Assembly: GCA_049840595.1 (NCBI GenBank) | Contig: JASGKO010000039.1 | Location: 1-64,000 of the forward strand | Reading direction: 5' to 3' | Length of the DNA: 64,000 nucleotides | Origin: JASGKO01 sp049840595 | GTDB lineage: Bacteria; Verrucomicrobiota; Verrucomicrobiia; Chthoniobacterales; Chthoniobacteraceae | In this document: positions 54,119 to 63,355 of the stretch, piece after piece | Layout of the letters: every line of letters starts with the position of its first letter | How positions within the stretch are numbered: position 1 is the first letter of the stretch | Program-made: the position numbers and the translations under genes | The notes under the pieces: generated by a model | The model's database searches: none | Told to the model about the DNA's origin: nothing | What the model saw: the letters and a program-made list of their open reading frames with translations, nothing else

Positions 54119-54210
54119 GCCGCTATCGTTGCGGCGTAATTTTTGCCAGAGGCACCCCCGTTAGAGCGCCTTGGCGAGCCAACTCCATTCAGCCCCGATT
54201 CATCGAACCC

Positions 54211-55530
54211 ATGTCCAACGATTCCTACTTCCCTGTCTCCCGGATTGCCTATCAAGGTCCCGATTCCCGCGAACCGCTTGCGTTCAAAGTCTATAACGCC
54301 GACGAGCTCGTCGAAGGCAAGTCGATGCGCGATCACCTGCGCTTTGGCGCGGCCTACTGGCATTGCATGCGCAATCCGCTCGCCGATCCGTTCGGTGCCG
54401 GCACGGCGCTCATGCCGTGGGATGATGGCACCGACTCCACCGAAAATGCGTTGAAGCGGGTGGACGTTTTCTTCGAGTTCCTCGAAAAGATCGGCATCGA
54501 TTACTACTGCTTCCACGACCGCGACGTGTCGCCCGAGCGCGCCACCATCGCCGAGACGGAAAAGGTGTTTGATCAACTCACCGCCCGCCTGAAGGAAAAG
54601 CAGCAGGCCACCGGCAAAAAGCTGCTCTGGGGCACGGCCTGCCTCTTCTCCCATCCGCGTTTCGCGCAGGGCGCGGCGACCTCGCCGGATCTCAATGTCT
54701 ATGCCTACGCTGCGGCGCAGGTGAAGAAAGCGATGGATGTCACCCACGAGCTCGGCGGCGAAGGCTACACCTTCTGGGGTGGTCGCGAGGGCTACAACAC
54801 GCTCATCAATACCGACCTCAAGCGCGAGCGCGAACATCTCGCCGCCTTCCTGCATATGGCGGTCGCCTACAAGAAAGAGATCGGTTTTACCGGCCAGTTC
54901 TACATCGAGCCGAAGCCGCAGGAGCCCACGACCCACCAGTACGATTCCGACTCCGCCGCGTGCCTGAACTTTCTCCGCGAGTTCGGCCTGCTCGAGCACT
55001 TCAAGCTCAATCTCGAAACCAACCACGCCACCCTCGCGGGCAAGACGATGGTGCACGAAATGCGCGTGTCTCGCCATGCCAACGCGCTCGGCTCGATCGA
55101 CGCGAACCAGGGCACCTTCGGCTGCGGCTGGGACACCGATGAATTCCCGAGCGATCTTTACCTCACCACTGGCGTCATGCTGGAGTTGCTCGAAATGGGT
55201 GGCTTCACGACTGGTGGCCTGAACTTCGACGCGAAACGCCGTCGCGAATCCTTCGAGCCGGTGGACCTCTTCCACTCGCACATCATGGGCATGGACGCCT
55301 TTGCCCGCGGGCTCAAGGTGGCCGCCGCCCTGCGCGCCGATGGCCGCATCGCGGAGTTCGTCAAAGAACGCTACGCGACCTGGAATGGCGAGCTCGGTCG
55401 CAAGATCGAGGCCGGCCAGTCCTCCTTTGCCGAGCTGCACGCCGTCGCGCTTGTCGCGCCCGACCCGACGTTGCGCTCGGGTCGCCAGGAACTCCTCGAG
55501 AGCATCATCAATCAGGTGCTCTGCAAGTAG
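54211..55530 (+). CDS. xylA: Xylose isomerase
   Basis: 439 residues, class II size. Metal-site and catalytic segments DYYCFHDRDVSPE, EGYTFWGGREGY, FYIEPKPQEPTTHQYD, LNLETNHATLAG and GSIDANQG match. Converts xylose to xylulose. Xylulokinase is not in the window. ATG 54211 gives the family N-terminus. Confidence 0.97.
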   Translation: MSNDSYFPVSRIAYQGPDSREPLAFKVYNADELVEGKSMRDHLRFGAAYWHCMRNPLADPFGAGTALMPWDDGTDSTENALKRVDVFFEFLEKIGIDYYCFHDRDVSPERATIAETEKVFDQLTARLKEKQQATGKKLLWGTACLFSHPRFAQGAATSPDLNVYAYAAAQVKKAMDVTHELGGEGYTFWGGREGYNTLINTDLKREREHLAAFLHMAVAYKKEIGFTGQFYIEPKPQEPTTHQYDSDSAACLNFLREFGLLEHFKLNLETNHATLAGKTMVHEMRVSRHANALGSIDANQGTFGCGWDTDEFPSDLYLTTGVMLELLEMGGFTTGGLNFDAKRRRESFEPVDLFHSHIMGMDAFARGLKVAAALRADGRIAEFVKERYATWNGELGRKIEAGQSSFAELHAVALVAPDPTLRSGRQELLESIINQVLCK

Positions 55531-55566
55531 TTACCCATTCAAAATAAATCAAACCTACCCCAGCTT

Positions 55567-57962
55567 ATGATCCCCACAATCATTCGCTCTGCGGTGATGG
55601 TTGCGCTGGCTTGTCCGGCGCTTCCATCGCATGCGGAGACCCAGTCCACCCATTCATCCATCGATGAGAAAGCGCACGCCGTCGAAGTAACCGGTGGCAG
55701 CGAAATTACCCGCGTAGAGTTATGGAGCGATGCAGTCGTGCACGTCACGCATCGCCCGGTTGCGCTCAAGGACAGTCCCCGTCCAGTCTCACCGTGATCG
55801 CCACGCCGGGCGCGGTCGATTGCCAGATCTCCGAGCGGGGCGACTCGGTGAGTTTGACGACGGCGAAAGTGTGCGTCCAGGTGGACAAGCACACCGGCCA
55901 GGTACGGTTTCTCAATCGCGATGGCTCCACGGCCTTGAGCGAGGCCAGGGGGCCGTGGTTGAGTTCCGCGACGGTTGGCGCGGCGAAGGATACGACCATC
56001 GCCGGGCAGCAATTCGTGCTTGATCCAAAGGAAGCGATCTATGGCCTCGGCCAGCATCCGGAAGACGGGAAGATGAACTACGTCGGCAGCCACGTGAAGC
56101 TGCAACAACAGAATACGAAGATTGCGATCCCGATGCTCATTTCCTCGAAAGGTTATGGCGTGTTCTGGGACAATCCGGCGGTGACCGATGTGGATGTGGG
56201 CGGGGCGGATAAAGGGCTGCTCGCCTGGCACTCCGAGGCCGGTTTCGGCGTGAACTATTATTTCCTGCAAGGCGCGAAACCGGACGAAGCCATCGCGGGC
56301 TACCGCTGGCTCACCGGCGCGGCCCCGCTGTTTGGCAAGTGGGCGTGGGGTTTCTGGCAGAGCCGCGAGCGCTACAAGACGCAGGACGAAATCCTGGGCA
56401 TCGTGGCCGAGTATCGCATGCGCGGCATCCCGCTCGACGGCATCATTCAAGACTGGCAATACTGGGCGCCGCTCAACCAGGAAACCGCGGAAGGCGGCTG
56501 GGGTTCACACGAGTTCGACAAGACACGCTATCCCGATCCGGCGGCAATGATCAAAGGGGTGCACGATCAACATGCGCATTTCATGGTGGTGTCGTGGGCC
56601 AAATTCGATGTCACCACCAAAAAGGTCAGTATTCCCAATCTGCGCGCGCTTGAAGCAGTGAATGGCGCGTTCAACCCGGCCATTCCCTACGCGTTTCCGG
56701 CTGGTCAGGGCAAGTGGTACGATCCCTTCAACGACCAGGCCCGGGCGGTTTATTGGAACCTCATGTCCACCCATCTCTTCTCCCTTGGGGTGGACGCGTG
56801 GTGGCTCGATGCCTCCGAAGCGGAGCTGAGCGGCAAGTGGGGCGAGTTCCGCGATTTCAAGACCGGCAAAGGCCCGGGCCCGGTGGTCTTCAACGCCTAC
56901 CCGCTGGAGCATACCCGGGCGGTGTATGAGGGGCAGCGCGGGCAGAGCAGCGACAAGCGCGTGTTGATCCTCACCCGCTCCGCCTACGCGGGGCAGCAGC
57001 GCAACGGTGCGATTAGCTGGTCCGGCGACATCCAGGGCAAATGGGAGGTGTTGCAAAATCAGATCCCCGCGGGCCTGAATTTCACCGCCAGCGGCGTGCC
57101 GTATTGGAATACGGATATCGGCGGCTTCTTTGGCGGCGATCCGCTGGACCCGAAGTATTCGGAACTCTTCACCCGCTGGTTTCAGTTCGGCTCCTTCTGC
57201 CCGATGTTCCGCGTCCACGGCACGAACAAGCCCAAGGAAGTCTGGCGCTTCGACGAGGCCACGCAGAAAATCCTCACCGACTACATCGCCCTGCGCTACC
57301 ACCTGCTGCCGTATATCTACTCGGTCTCGTGGATGGTAACGCACGACGGCTATACCATGATGCGCCCGCTGGTGATGGATTTCCCCGGCGATCCCGCTGC
57401 GCGAAATATTCCCGATCAATTCATGTTCGGCCCCGGTCTGCTGGTGGCGCCGGTTACGCATCCCGGCGCGCAATCGCGCAGCGTTTATCTCCCGCAGGGA
57501 ACGAGCTGGACCGATTTCTGGACCGGCAAGACCTACGCGGGTGGCCAGCAGATCGAGGCGGCAGCGCCGATCCAGACGCTGCCACTCTTTGTCAAAGCCG
57601 GGACCATTCTTCCCTACGGCCCCGATGAGCAATATGCACAGGAAAAGAGCGACCCGATCGAACTGCGGATTTATCCCGGTGCCGATGGCCGCTTCACGCT
57701 CTACGAGGACGAGGGCGACAACTACGATTACGAAAAGGGCGCCTACGCCACCACGACCTTCCACTGGGACGACCGCAAGCAGCAGCTGACGATCGACGCC
57801 CGCCAGGGGGATTATCCCGGCCTGGTGAAGGAGCACACCTTCCGCGTGGTGCGCGTCTCGGCAACGAGCGGCAGGGGAGTCGCCGCTTCGACCAACGAGG
57901 TGGTTGAGATCAAATACCAAGGCGCGGCCATGCACGCGCCGGTGCCAGCGGCGAAGAAATAG
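55567..57962 (+). CDS. GH31 glycosidase, probable alpha-xylosidase (one frame break)
   Basis: About 798 residues repaired. Signal peptide MIPTIIRSAVMVALACPALP, N-terminal beta domain, (beta/alpha)8 barrel with nucleophile Asp in WWLDASEAE, and the C-terminal beta domains typical of GH31. The WLDASE form and the closeness to xylA favour alpha-xylosidase over alpha-glucosidase. A base is missing near 55777-55785, where KDSP should continue to SSLTVIATPG. Likely exported, releasing xylose from xyloglucan-type chains. Begins 36 bases after xylA. Confidence 0.87.
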
Positions 57963-58113
57963 GGATTGCCCCCTTTTCACTTTCCCACGCTGGTTTCGAT
58001 ACTGGAGTGTCGCCGGCAGATGCGTGTCCACACCCCGTGTGGGCACGAGGGGAAAATACGCTCCGCATGGTGGAACGACTCAGATCATTGGGATGCAGTC
58101 TCAATCGGCCTTT

Positions 58114-58148
58114 TCCTCCTCTGCGCCTCTGTGTCTCTGCGGTGCACT
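58114..58148. repeat. CTCTGCGCCTCTGTGTCTCTGCGG repeat
   Basis: Longer variant of the CTCTGCG family with an extra TGTCTCTG unit. Confidence 0.7.
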
Positions 58149-58261
58149 ACCCTTGCCGCGTATTTCACCCATCCAACCGTCACGAAAAAAGCGTTGAGTT
58201 GCAGGACAGCCATGCTTTCATGGCATCTGCATCTTGCAACAGAAAGGAGGGAAAATATCAA

Positions 58262-58372
58262 ATGATCCGTATTCTTACCATCGCCGTGCTGAGCATGGCC
58301 GTTGTTAGCCTCGGCGCTTGCGCCAAGAAGGAAGCCGCTCCGGCTCCTGCTTCGACCGGTATGTCCAAGTAA
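58262..58372 (+). CDS. Very small lipoprotein
   Basis: 36 residues, MIRILTIAVLSMAVVSLGAC with lipobox SLGAC, then KKEAAPAPASTGMSK. A strong Shine-Dalgarno site (AAGGAGG, ten bases upstream) and a terminator just after make it credible despite its size. Akin in size to entericidin-type peptides; function unknown. A 6-bp hairpin (58208-58223) precedes it. Confidence 0.72.
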   Translation: MIRILTIAVLSMAVVSLGACAKKEAAPAPASTGMSK

Positions 58373-58394
58373 CCCTTTGGCATTTTTAAGGAAA

Positions 58395-58430
58395 AGGCCA
58401 GTCTGGTTCATCCCGTCTGGCTTTTTTCTC
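58395..58430 (+). terminator. Probable terminator of the small lipoprotein gene
   Basis: GCCAG...CTGGC (5 bp, 15-base loop) followed by TTTTTT at 58422-58427. Confidence 0.55.
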
Positions 58431-58462
58431 TCTAGCGAGGGGGGCAGTCTCCGGACTGCTCC

Positions 58463-59074
58463 TCAGCTTTTTCTCCGTTGCTTTTGAGGAGGCGTCACCT
58501 GCGCCTTCACCCGCCCCTGCGCCACGCTGGCGTAGGCACTCCCACTTTGCAAAAACCGCCAGGGCAAGTGTGCAGACTTCGTGATGCCCACCCGCAGATC
58601 GCTCACCACCTCCACCGGCGTGGTGCCCCGCGCAAAGCAGCGCTCGGGATTCGTGCACAGATCCATCCCATGATGCTCGCCGGTAATCGCCAGCGCTTGG
58701 GCCAGCTTTCCCGGGCCGGAGCACAGTGCGCCCAGTTTTTCCTGGCGGCGTCGCAGTCGCATCTGCTCGATTCCACGCTGCGGCTCCAGCGCACGGAACA
58801 GCACGAAGCCCTCGTCGTCGCCCTGTTTCACCAGCACATTGAACATCCAGTACATGCCGTAGTTGAAATACACGTAGGCCGCGCCGGGCCCGTGCGTCGC
58901 CACGAACTCCCGCGCGCTCTTGCGGAAGAAGGTATGCGAGGCCTCATCCCCGCGCGCCGCGTAGGCCTCCGTCTCCACGATGATCCCCGCGCAGCCGTCC
59001 CAGCGCAGCTCGCAGCCAATCAATTCCCGCGCACAGGTGAGCGGATCGCGTTGAAAAAATTCGCGTTCGATCAT
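58463..59074 (-). CDS. 3-methyladenine DNA glycosylase (AAG/MPG family)
   Basis: 203 residues. Removes alkylated purines in base-excision repair. IIVETEAYAARGDEASH carries the catalytic Glu and the intercalating-residue region GAAYVYFNYGMYWMFNV follows. CSGPGKLAQAL is typical. Basic C-terminus. Starts four bases after the Nif3 gene's stop, so they form one transcript. Confidence 0.92.
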   Translation of the reverse strand: MIEREFFQRDPLTCARELIGCELRWDGCAGIIVETEAYAARGDEASHTFFRKSAREFVATHGPGAAYVYFNYGMYWMFNVLVKQGDDEGFVLFRALEPQRGIEQMRLRRRQEKLGALCSGPGKLAQALAITGEHHGMDLCTNPERCFARGTTPVEVVSDLRVGITKSAHLPWRFLQSGSAYASVAQGRVKAQVTPPQKQRRKS

Positions 59075-59078
59075 CGGC

Positions 59079-59852
59079 TTACATCCCGGTCGGATGATCG
59101 ATGAACTCCCACGGGAGTCGAAACTTCTTCGCCACCTGCGCAGCCAGCGCCTTCACGCCGAAGGTCTCGGTCGCGTAATGCCCGGCGTAGAGCAGGTTCA
59201 CGCCCAGCTCTTCCGCCGCGGTGAAGGTCGCATTCGAGCCCTCGCCGGTGATGAAGGTATCCACCTTCTCCCGCAGCGCCGCCGCCGTCACCAGGCTGCC
59301 CGCGCCGCCGGTCACGAGGCCGATCCGCCGGCACTTCTCCGGCCCGCCCGCGATCAGCTTCACCGGCCCCTCGACGGTCGTTTCCAGTTTCTTCACCAAC
59401 GCCGCGCGATCCACCAACGCCGTCGCCACGAGGCCGATCTTCGAGCCTTTTTCCTCAAAGGCCGGTTCTGTTTTTTTGAAGCCAAGCGCCTTCGCCAGCA
59501 GCGCGTTGTTGCCGAGCGTCGGGTGCAGATCGAGCGGCAGATGCGCGCTGTAAACCGCAAGGTCCGCATCAAAAGCCAGCTTCACCTTGCGGCGAAAAAT
59601 TCCCGTCACCGGAGCGAGCCCGCCCCAGAGCAGCCCGTGATGCACCAGCAGCAAATCCACGCCCCGCCGGGCCGCCTCCGCCATCGTCCACTCGCAGCCA
59701 TCCACCGCTGCCCCGATGCGCGTCACTTTCCCCGAGTTCTCGATTTGCAGGCCATTCACCGCCGTCGGGTAATCGACGATTTCCGCAATCCGGAGCAGGC
59801 TGTCCATTTCGGTGACGAGATCGTGGAGGAGCGTTTTCACAAGCTGCATCAT
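59079..59852 (-). CDS. Nif3-like dinuclear metal centre protein
   Basis: 257 residues. Family signature GVDLLLVHHGLLWGG, HLPLDLHPTLGNN, and AGHYATETFGVKAL hold the metal-binding His/Asp. May be a GTP cyclohydrolase-like hydrolase; true role unknown. Two upstream genes on this strand (from 59892) belong to the sulfur locus; 39 bases separate them. Confidence 0.9.
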   Translation of the reverse strand: MMQLVKTLLHDLVTEMDSLLRIAEIVDYPTAVNGLQIENSGKVTRIGAAVDGCEWTMAEAARRGVDLLLVHHGLLWGGLAPVTGIFRRKVKLAFDADLAVYSAHLPLDLHPTLGNNALLAKALGFKKTEPAFEEKGSKIGLVATALVDRAALVKKLETTVEGPVKLIAGGPEKCRRIGLVTGGAGSLVTAAALREKVDTFITGEGSNATFTAAEELGVNLLYAGHYATETFGVKALAAQVAKKFRLPWEFIDHPTGM

Positions 59853-59891
59853 GCCTGTCCCGCGCGCACGTGCAAGCCGGGGAACACGCCG

Positions 59892-60876
59892 CTAAATTCC
59901 CGCCCCTAGGATCGCTTCGTTCTTATGCCCGCTTTTATCGAGGATGCTGAGCTGTTTCTCCTCGTAGATCACCAGCGAATCGGCCGGCACGCTGTGCATC
60001 AGAAACACATTCGCGCCGATGGTGGAGTTGGCCCCGATGGCCGTTTTGCCGCCGAGAATGGTGGAGTTGGGATAGATCGTGACGTGGTCGCCCACGTCGG
60101 GATGGCGCTTGCCGCCCTTGACGATCTGCCCGTCCTCATCCTTCACGAAGCTCCGCGCGCCGAGGGTGACGCCGTGGTAAAGCTTCACGTGACTACCGAT
60201 GCGGCACGTCTCGCCAATCACCACCCCGGTGCCGTGGTCGATGAAAAAATGCGAGCCGATGCTGGCCCCCGGGTGAATGTCGATGCCCGTGCGGGCATGC
60301 GCCCACTCCGTCATCATGCGCGGAATCATCGGCGCGCCGAAGATGTACAGCCGGTGGGCCAGGCGCTGGATCGCGATCGCTTCGATGAAGGGGTAGGAGA
60401 GGATCACCTCATCGCGGCTCAGGGCCGAGGGATCGCCGTTGTAAGCCGCTTTGGATATCGGTGCGCAGGAGCTCGCGCACTTCGGGCAGCGACTGGCAGA
60501 AGCGCTGGAGAATCGGCGCGGTTCGCCCCGTGGGCCGCTTGGGATCGCCGATCCGCACGCTCTTGCGCACCTGCTCGGCGAGACTTTCCACCACCCGGGT
60601 CAGCCGCACCGTGGTAATCTCGCGGATCGAGGAGTGGTGAATGGAATCGTCGTCGTGAAAGCCGGGAAAGAGCAGTTGCAGCAGGTCTTCGCAAATTTCG
60701 GCCACCGCGCGCTTCGAGGGCAGGTTGTGCGCGTCGCGATTGTTCAATCCACCGACGTTCTCATACGAGTGCAGCAGTTGCTCCACGAACGGGTCGATCG
60801 AGTTTTCGAGGACTTGCAGGGAATCCGCGCAAATGACCAGTTCATCGCTGGTGGCTCGTTTGACCGGACTGCTCAT
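59892..60876 (-). CDS. cysE: Serine O-acetyltransferase (one frame break)
   Basis: About 327 residues. Acetylates serine to O-acetylserine for cysteine synthesis. N-terminal helical part (SSPVKRATSDEL, NLPSKRAVAEICEDLLQLL), then left-handed beta-helix hexapeptide repeats (GIDIHPGASIGSHFFIDHGT, catalytic His in HGTGVVIGET and KLYHGVTLGAR). An extra A (T-run 60450-60452 on plus) breaks the frame between TDIQ and AAYNGDPSALS; the joined protein has the plant/SrpH-like long N-terminus. ATG overlaps the rhodanese stop (ATGA). Fourth gene of the encapsulin operon. Confidence 0.92.
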
Positions 60877-61403
60877 AAGGATCGCTGATTCCATGGCGCA
60901 CGCGCGAGCAGCAGCCCCATGCCGCAAAAGTCGGTGATCCCGGCGAAGACCAGCCCGGCCCCGACGAACGCGGCCAGCCCGAAAAAGCCCGGATGGACCA
61001 GCCAGCCCAGCGCCACCCCGATGAAGACCAGGCTCCCGGCGGCAATGCGCACCTGCCGCTCCAGGCTGATCGCCCCGCCCGCCCCGCGATTCACCGGCAG
61101 CCCGGTTTCCACCCAGGCCTCCGTGCCGCCAGCGACCACGATTGTCTGGCTGAAGCCATCCTGCAGAAATTTCTGCGCCGCCAGCTTGGCGCGGGTCCCG
61201 CTGTGGCAGAGCAGATAGATGGGCTTCGGATCTTCCCGGGGAATCCATTGCGCGGTCTCCAGGGCGGAAAGCGGCGCGTTTCGGGCCGCCGGGATGTGGA
61301 CTTGATCGAACTCCAGCGGCGTGCGCACATCGAGCAGCAGGAGATCGGGATCGGTCGCGAGCCGGGACTGCAGCTCGTGCGGAGTAATGGTTTCGATGGA
61401 CAT
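60873..61403 (-). CDS. Membrane-anchored rhodanese (sulfurtransferase plus DUF2892)
   Basis: 176 residues. Rhodanese domain 1-105 with LLLDVRTPLEFDQVHIPAA and active-site Cys in YLLCHSGTRAKLA. C-terminus holds two transmembrane segments (about 118-138 and 142-162, DUF2892-like). It carries sulfane sulfur as a Cys persulfide and would be held at the membrane. Starts three bases after the desulfurase stop; its stop overlaps the acetyltransferase start. Third gene of the encapsulin operon. Confidence 0.9.
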   Translation of the reverse strand: MSIETITPHELQSRLATDPDLLLLDVRTPLEFDQVHIPAARNAPLSALETAQWIPREDPKPIYLLCHSGTRAKLAAQKFLQDGFSQTIVVAGGTEAWVETGLPVNRGAGGAISLERQVRIAAGSLVFIGVALGWLVHPGFFGLAAFVGAGLVFAGITDFCGMGLLLARAPWNQRSL

Positions 61404-61406
61404 GGT

Positions 61407-63355
61407 TCAGGATCTCGGAAGGGCGTGCAGAGCGGTCACCAGCGCGTCGATTTCCGCGTGGGTATTGTAGAAGGCCACCGAGGGCCGCACCGTGCCCTCC
61501 AGGCCGAAGCTGCGCACCGCCGGTTGCGCGCAGTGGTGCCCGGCGCGCACGGCAATGCCATGCTGGTCGAGGTGCTTCGCAATTTTTTCATTGGGCACGC
61601 CGGGGATGACGAAGCCGAAGACACTTGCCTTCTGCCGCGTCGTGCCGATGGGGCGCAGGCCGGGAATGGTCGCGAGCGCATCCGTCGCGTACTCCAGCAG
61701 CGCATGCTCGTAGGCCGCGATCGAGGGCAGGCCCAGGTCGAGCAGGTAATCGATCGCTGCGCCGAGACCGACGACGCCGGCAATATCCGGCGTCCCCGCC
61801 TCGAACTTTTCCGGAGGCCGGTGAAAGGTCGTTTTTTCAAACGTCACGTCGCGGATCATGTGGCCACCGCCTTGCCACGGCGGCATCGATTCGAGTAGAT
61901 GGGATTTCCCATAGAGCGCGCCGATTCCAGTGGGGCCGAAAATCTTGTGGCCCGAGAAGACGAAGAAATCCGCATCGAGTGCCTGCACGTTCACCGGCTG
62001 GTGGGGCGTGGATTGCGCGCCATCGACCAGCACCGGCACACCATGGCGATGGGCGATGCCGATGATCTCGTGAATCGGCGTGATGGTGCCGAGGGCATTC
62101 GAGACGTGGGTGGCGGAGACGAACTTCGTGCGCGGGCTGAAGAGCTTTGCGTATTCCTCGATGAGCAGTTCTCCCCGCTCATTGATCGGCACCACCCGGA
62201 TCACCGCGCCCACTTCTTGCGCGAGCAATTGCCAGGGAACGATGTTCGCGTGGTGTTCCAGCCGGGTGAGGATGATCTCGTCGCCGGGACCGATGTTCTG
62301 CCTGCCGTAGCTGTTGGCAACGAGGTTGATCGCCTCGGTCGTGCCGCGCACAAAGACGATCTCCTTGGCATCCGCCGCGCCGAGGAATTGCCGCACCTTC
62401 TCCCGACCGCTTTCAAAAAGCTCGGTGGAACGCGCGGCCAGCGTATGAGCGGCCCGGTGGATGTTCGAATTGTCGCGTCGGTAAAATTGCGACGTCGCAT
62501 CGATCACCCGCTGCGGCTTCTGCGTGGTGGCCGCGTTGTCGAGCCAGATGAGCGGGCGGCCATTCACTTTTTGGTGCAGGGCCGGGAAATCCTTCCGCAC
62601 CCCTTCGACGTCAAACGCCGTGAGCCCCGGGCTTCCTCTAGGGGCTGCTGGAGGCGCTCTTTCACTTCGAGATCGTGCAGGAAGTAGAGATCCGTCGTCC
62701 CGGGCGTTGCGTCGTAGCCCTGGATGGCCGGGGTCACTTTTCCGTAGTCGGCTCCGGCGGGTGCGCGGTCATCGTAGTCGGCGCTCGGTTTTACCTCCGG
62801 GGCCAGTTTTCCAAAGGCTCGGCCATTGGAGCGCGGCTCGCCAAATTCGTAGGAATCCGACGACTCCGGCGAATGGGCTCCGCTGGGCGTTAGCGCCGCC
62901 ACAGGCTCGGGTTCCGGCTCTGCGGCCACGACACTGGGATGGACCGGTGCGGTCTCGGAGGTCGTGGGAAAGCCGCCATTCAACGAGGCCTGCGCCTCCT
63001 TTTCTGCCCGAATTGGAACCGCTGCTTCGCCCGGCGCTTTTACTTCCGGAGCGTTCCAGTCCCCGGCGGAGCTGGGGTGACGAAGCTCGGACGTCGTCTC
63101 TGGCGGAGCTGGAAAGTCCGTTGGCACCTGCGTCGGAACCGCAGGGAGATGGCCCGGCAGCCCGGCGACCGTGGTCGGGACGCCGGGAGGCAGCGCGGGA
63201 AAGCCCGGCGCGGTGTCCGGGACGAATCCCTCAACCCGCGGTTCGCGGAAGAATTCGCCCGCCAGCCGGGCGATCAGCGCCGTCCCGGCCAGATCGCCAT
63301 CGGCGTCGGGCGTCGGGGTGGTAATCACTCCCGAATCAGGCCTTGGGATAGACAT
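61407..63355 (-). CDS. Encapsulin cargo: SufS-type cysteine desulfurase with disordered N-terminal domain (one frame break)
   Basis: About 649 residues repaired. Residues 1 to about 245 are P/A/E/G-rich and disordered, with a hydrophobic helix-like segment (GTALIARLAGEFFREP, residues 24-39) and conserved-looking TTDLYFLHDLEVKE near its end; such tails load cargo in family 2A encapsulins. The catalytic part (WLDNAATTQKP, HRAAHT, SGHKIFGPTG with Schiff-base Lys, active Cys in RAGHHCAQP) is SufS-like. As sequenced the tail and enzyme are separate frames; one base missing at 62625-62631 (homopolymer CCCCGGG) divides them. With it restored, EARG-LTAFDVEGVRKDFPAL reads through. Start overlaps shell stop by 20 bases. 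Confidence 0.9.

Noticed and set aside
52918..54210. Upstream extension of the xylA frame, antisense to xylR
   Set aside because: No homology; xylA family start is 54211.
54046..55440. Upstream extension of the xylR frame through the opposite strand of xylA
   Set aside because: xylA is unmistakable on the plus strand; the regulator's homology begins at 54045.
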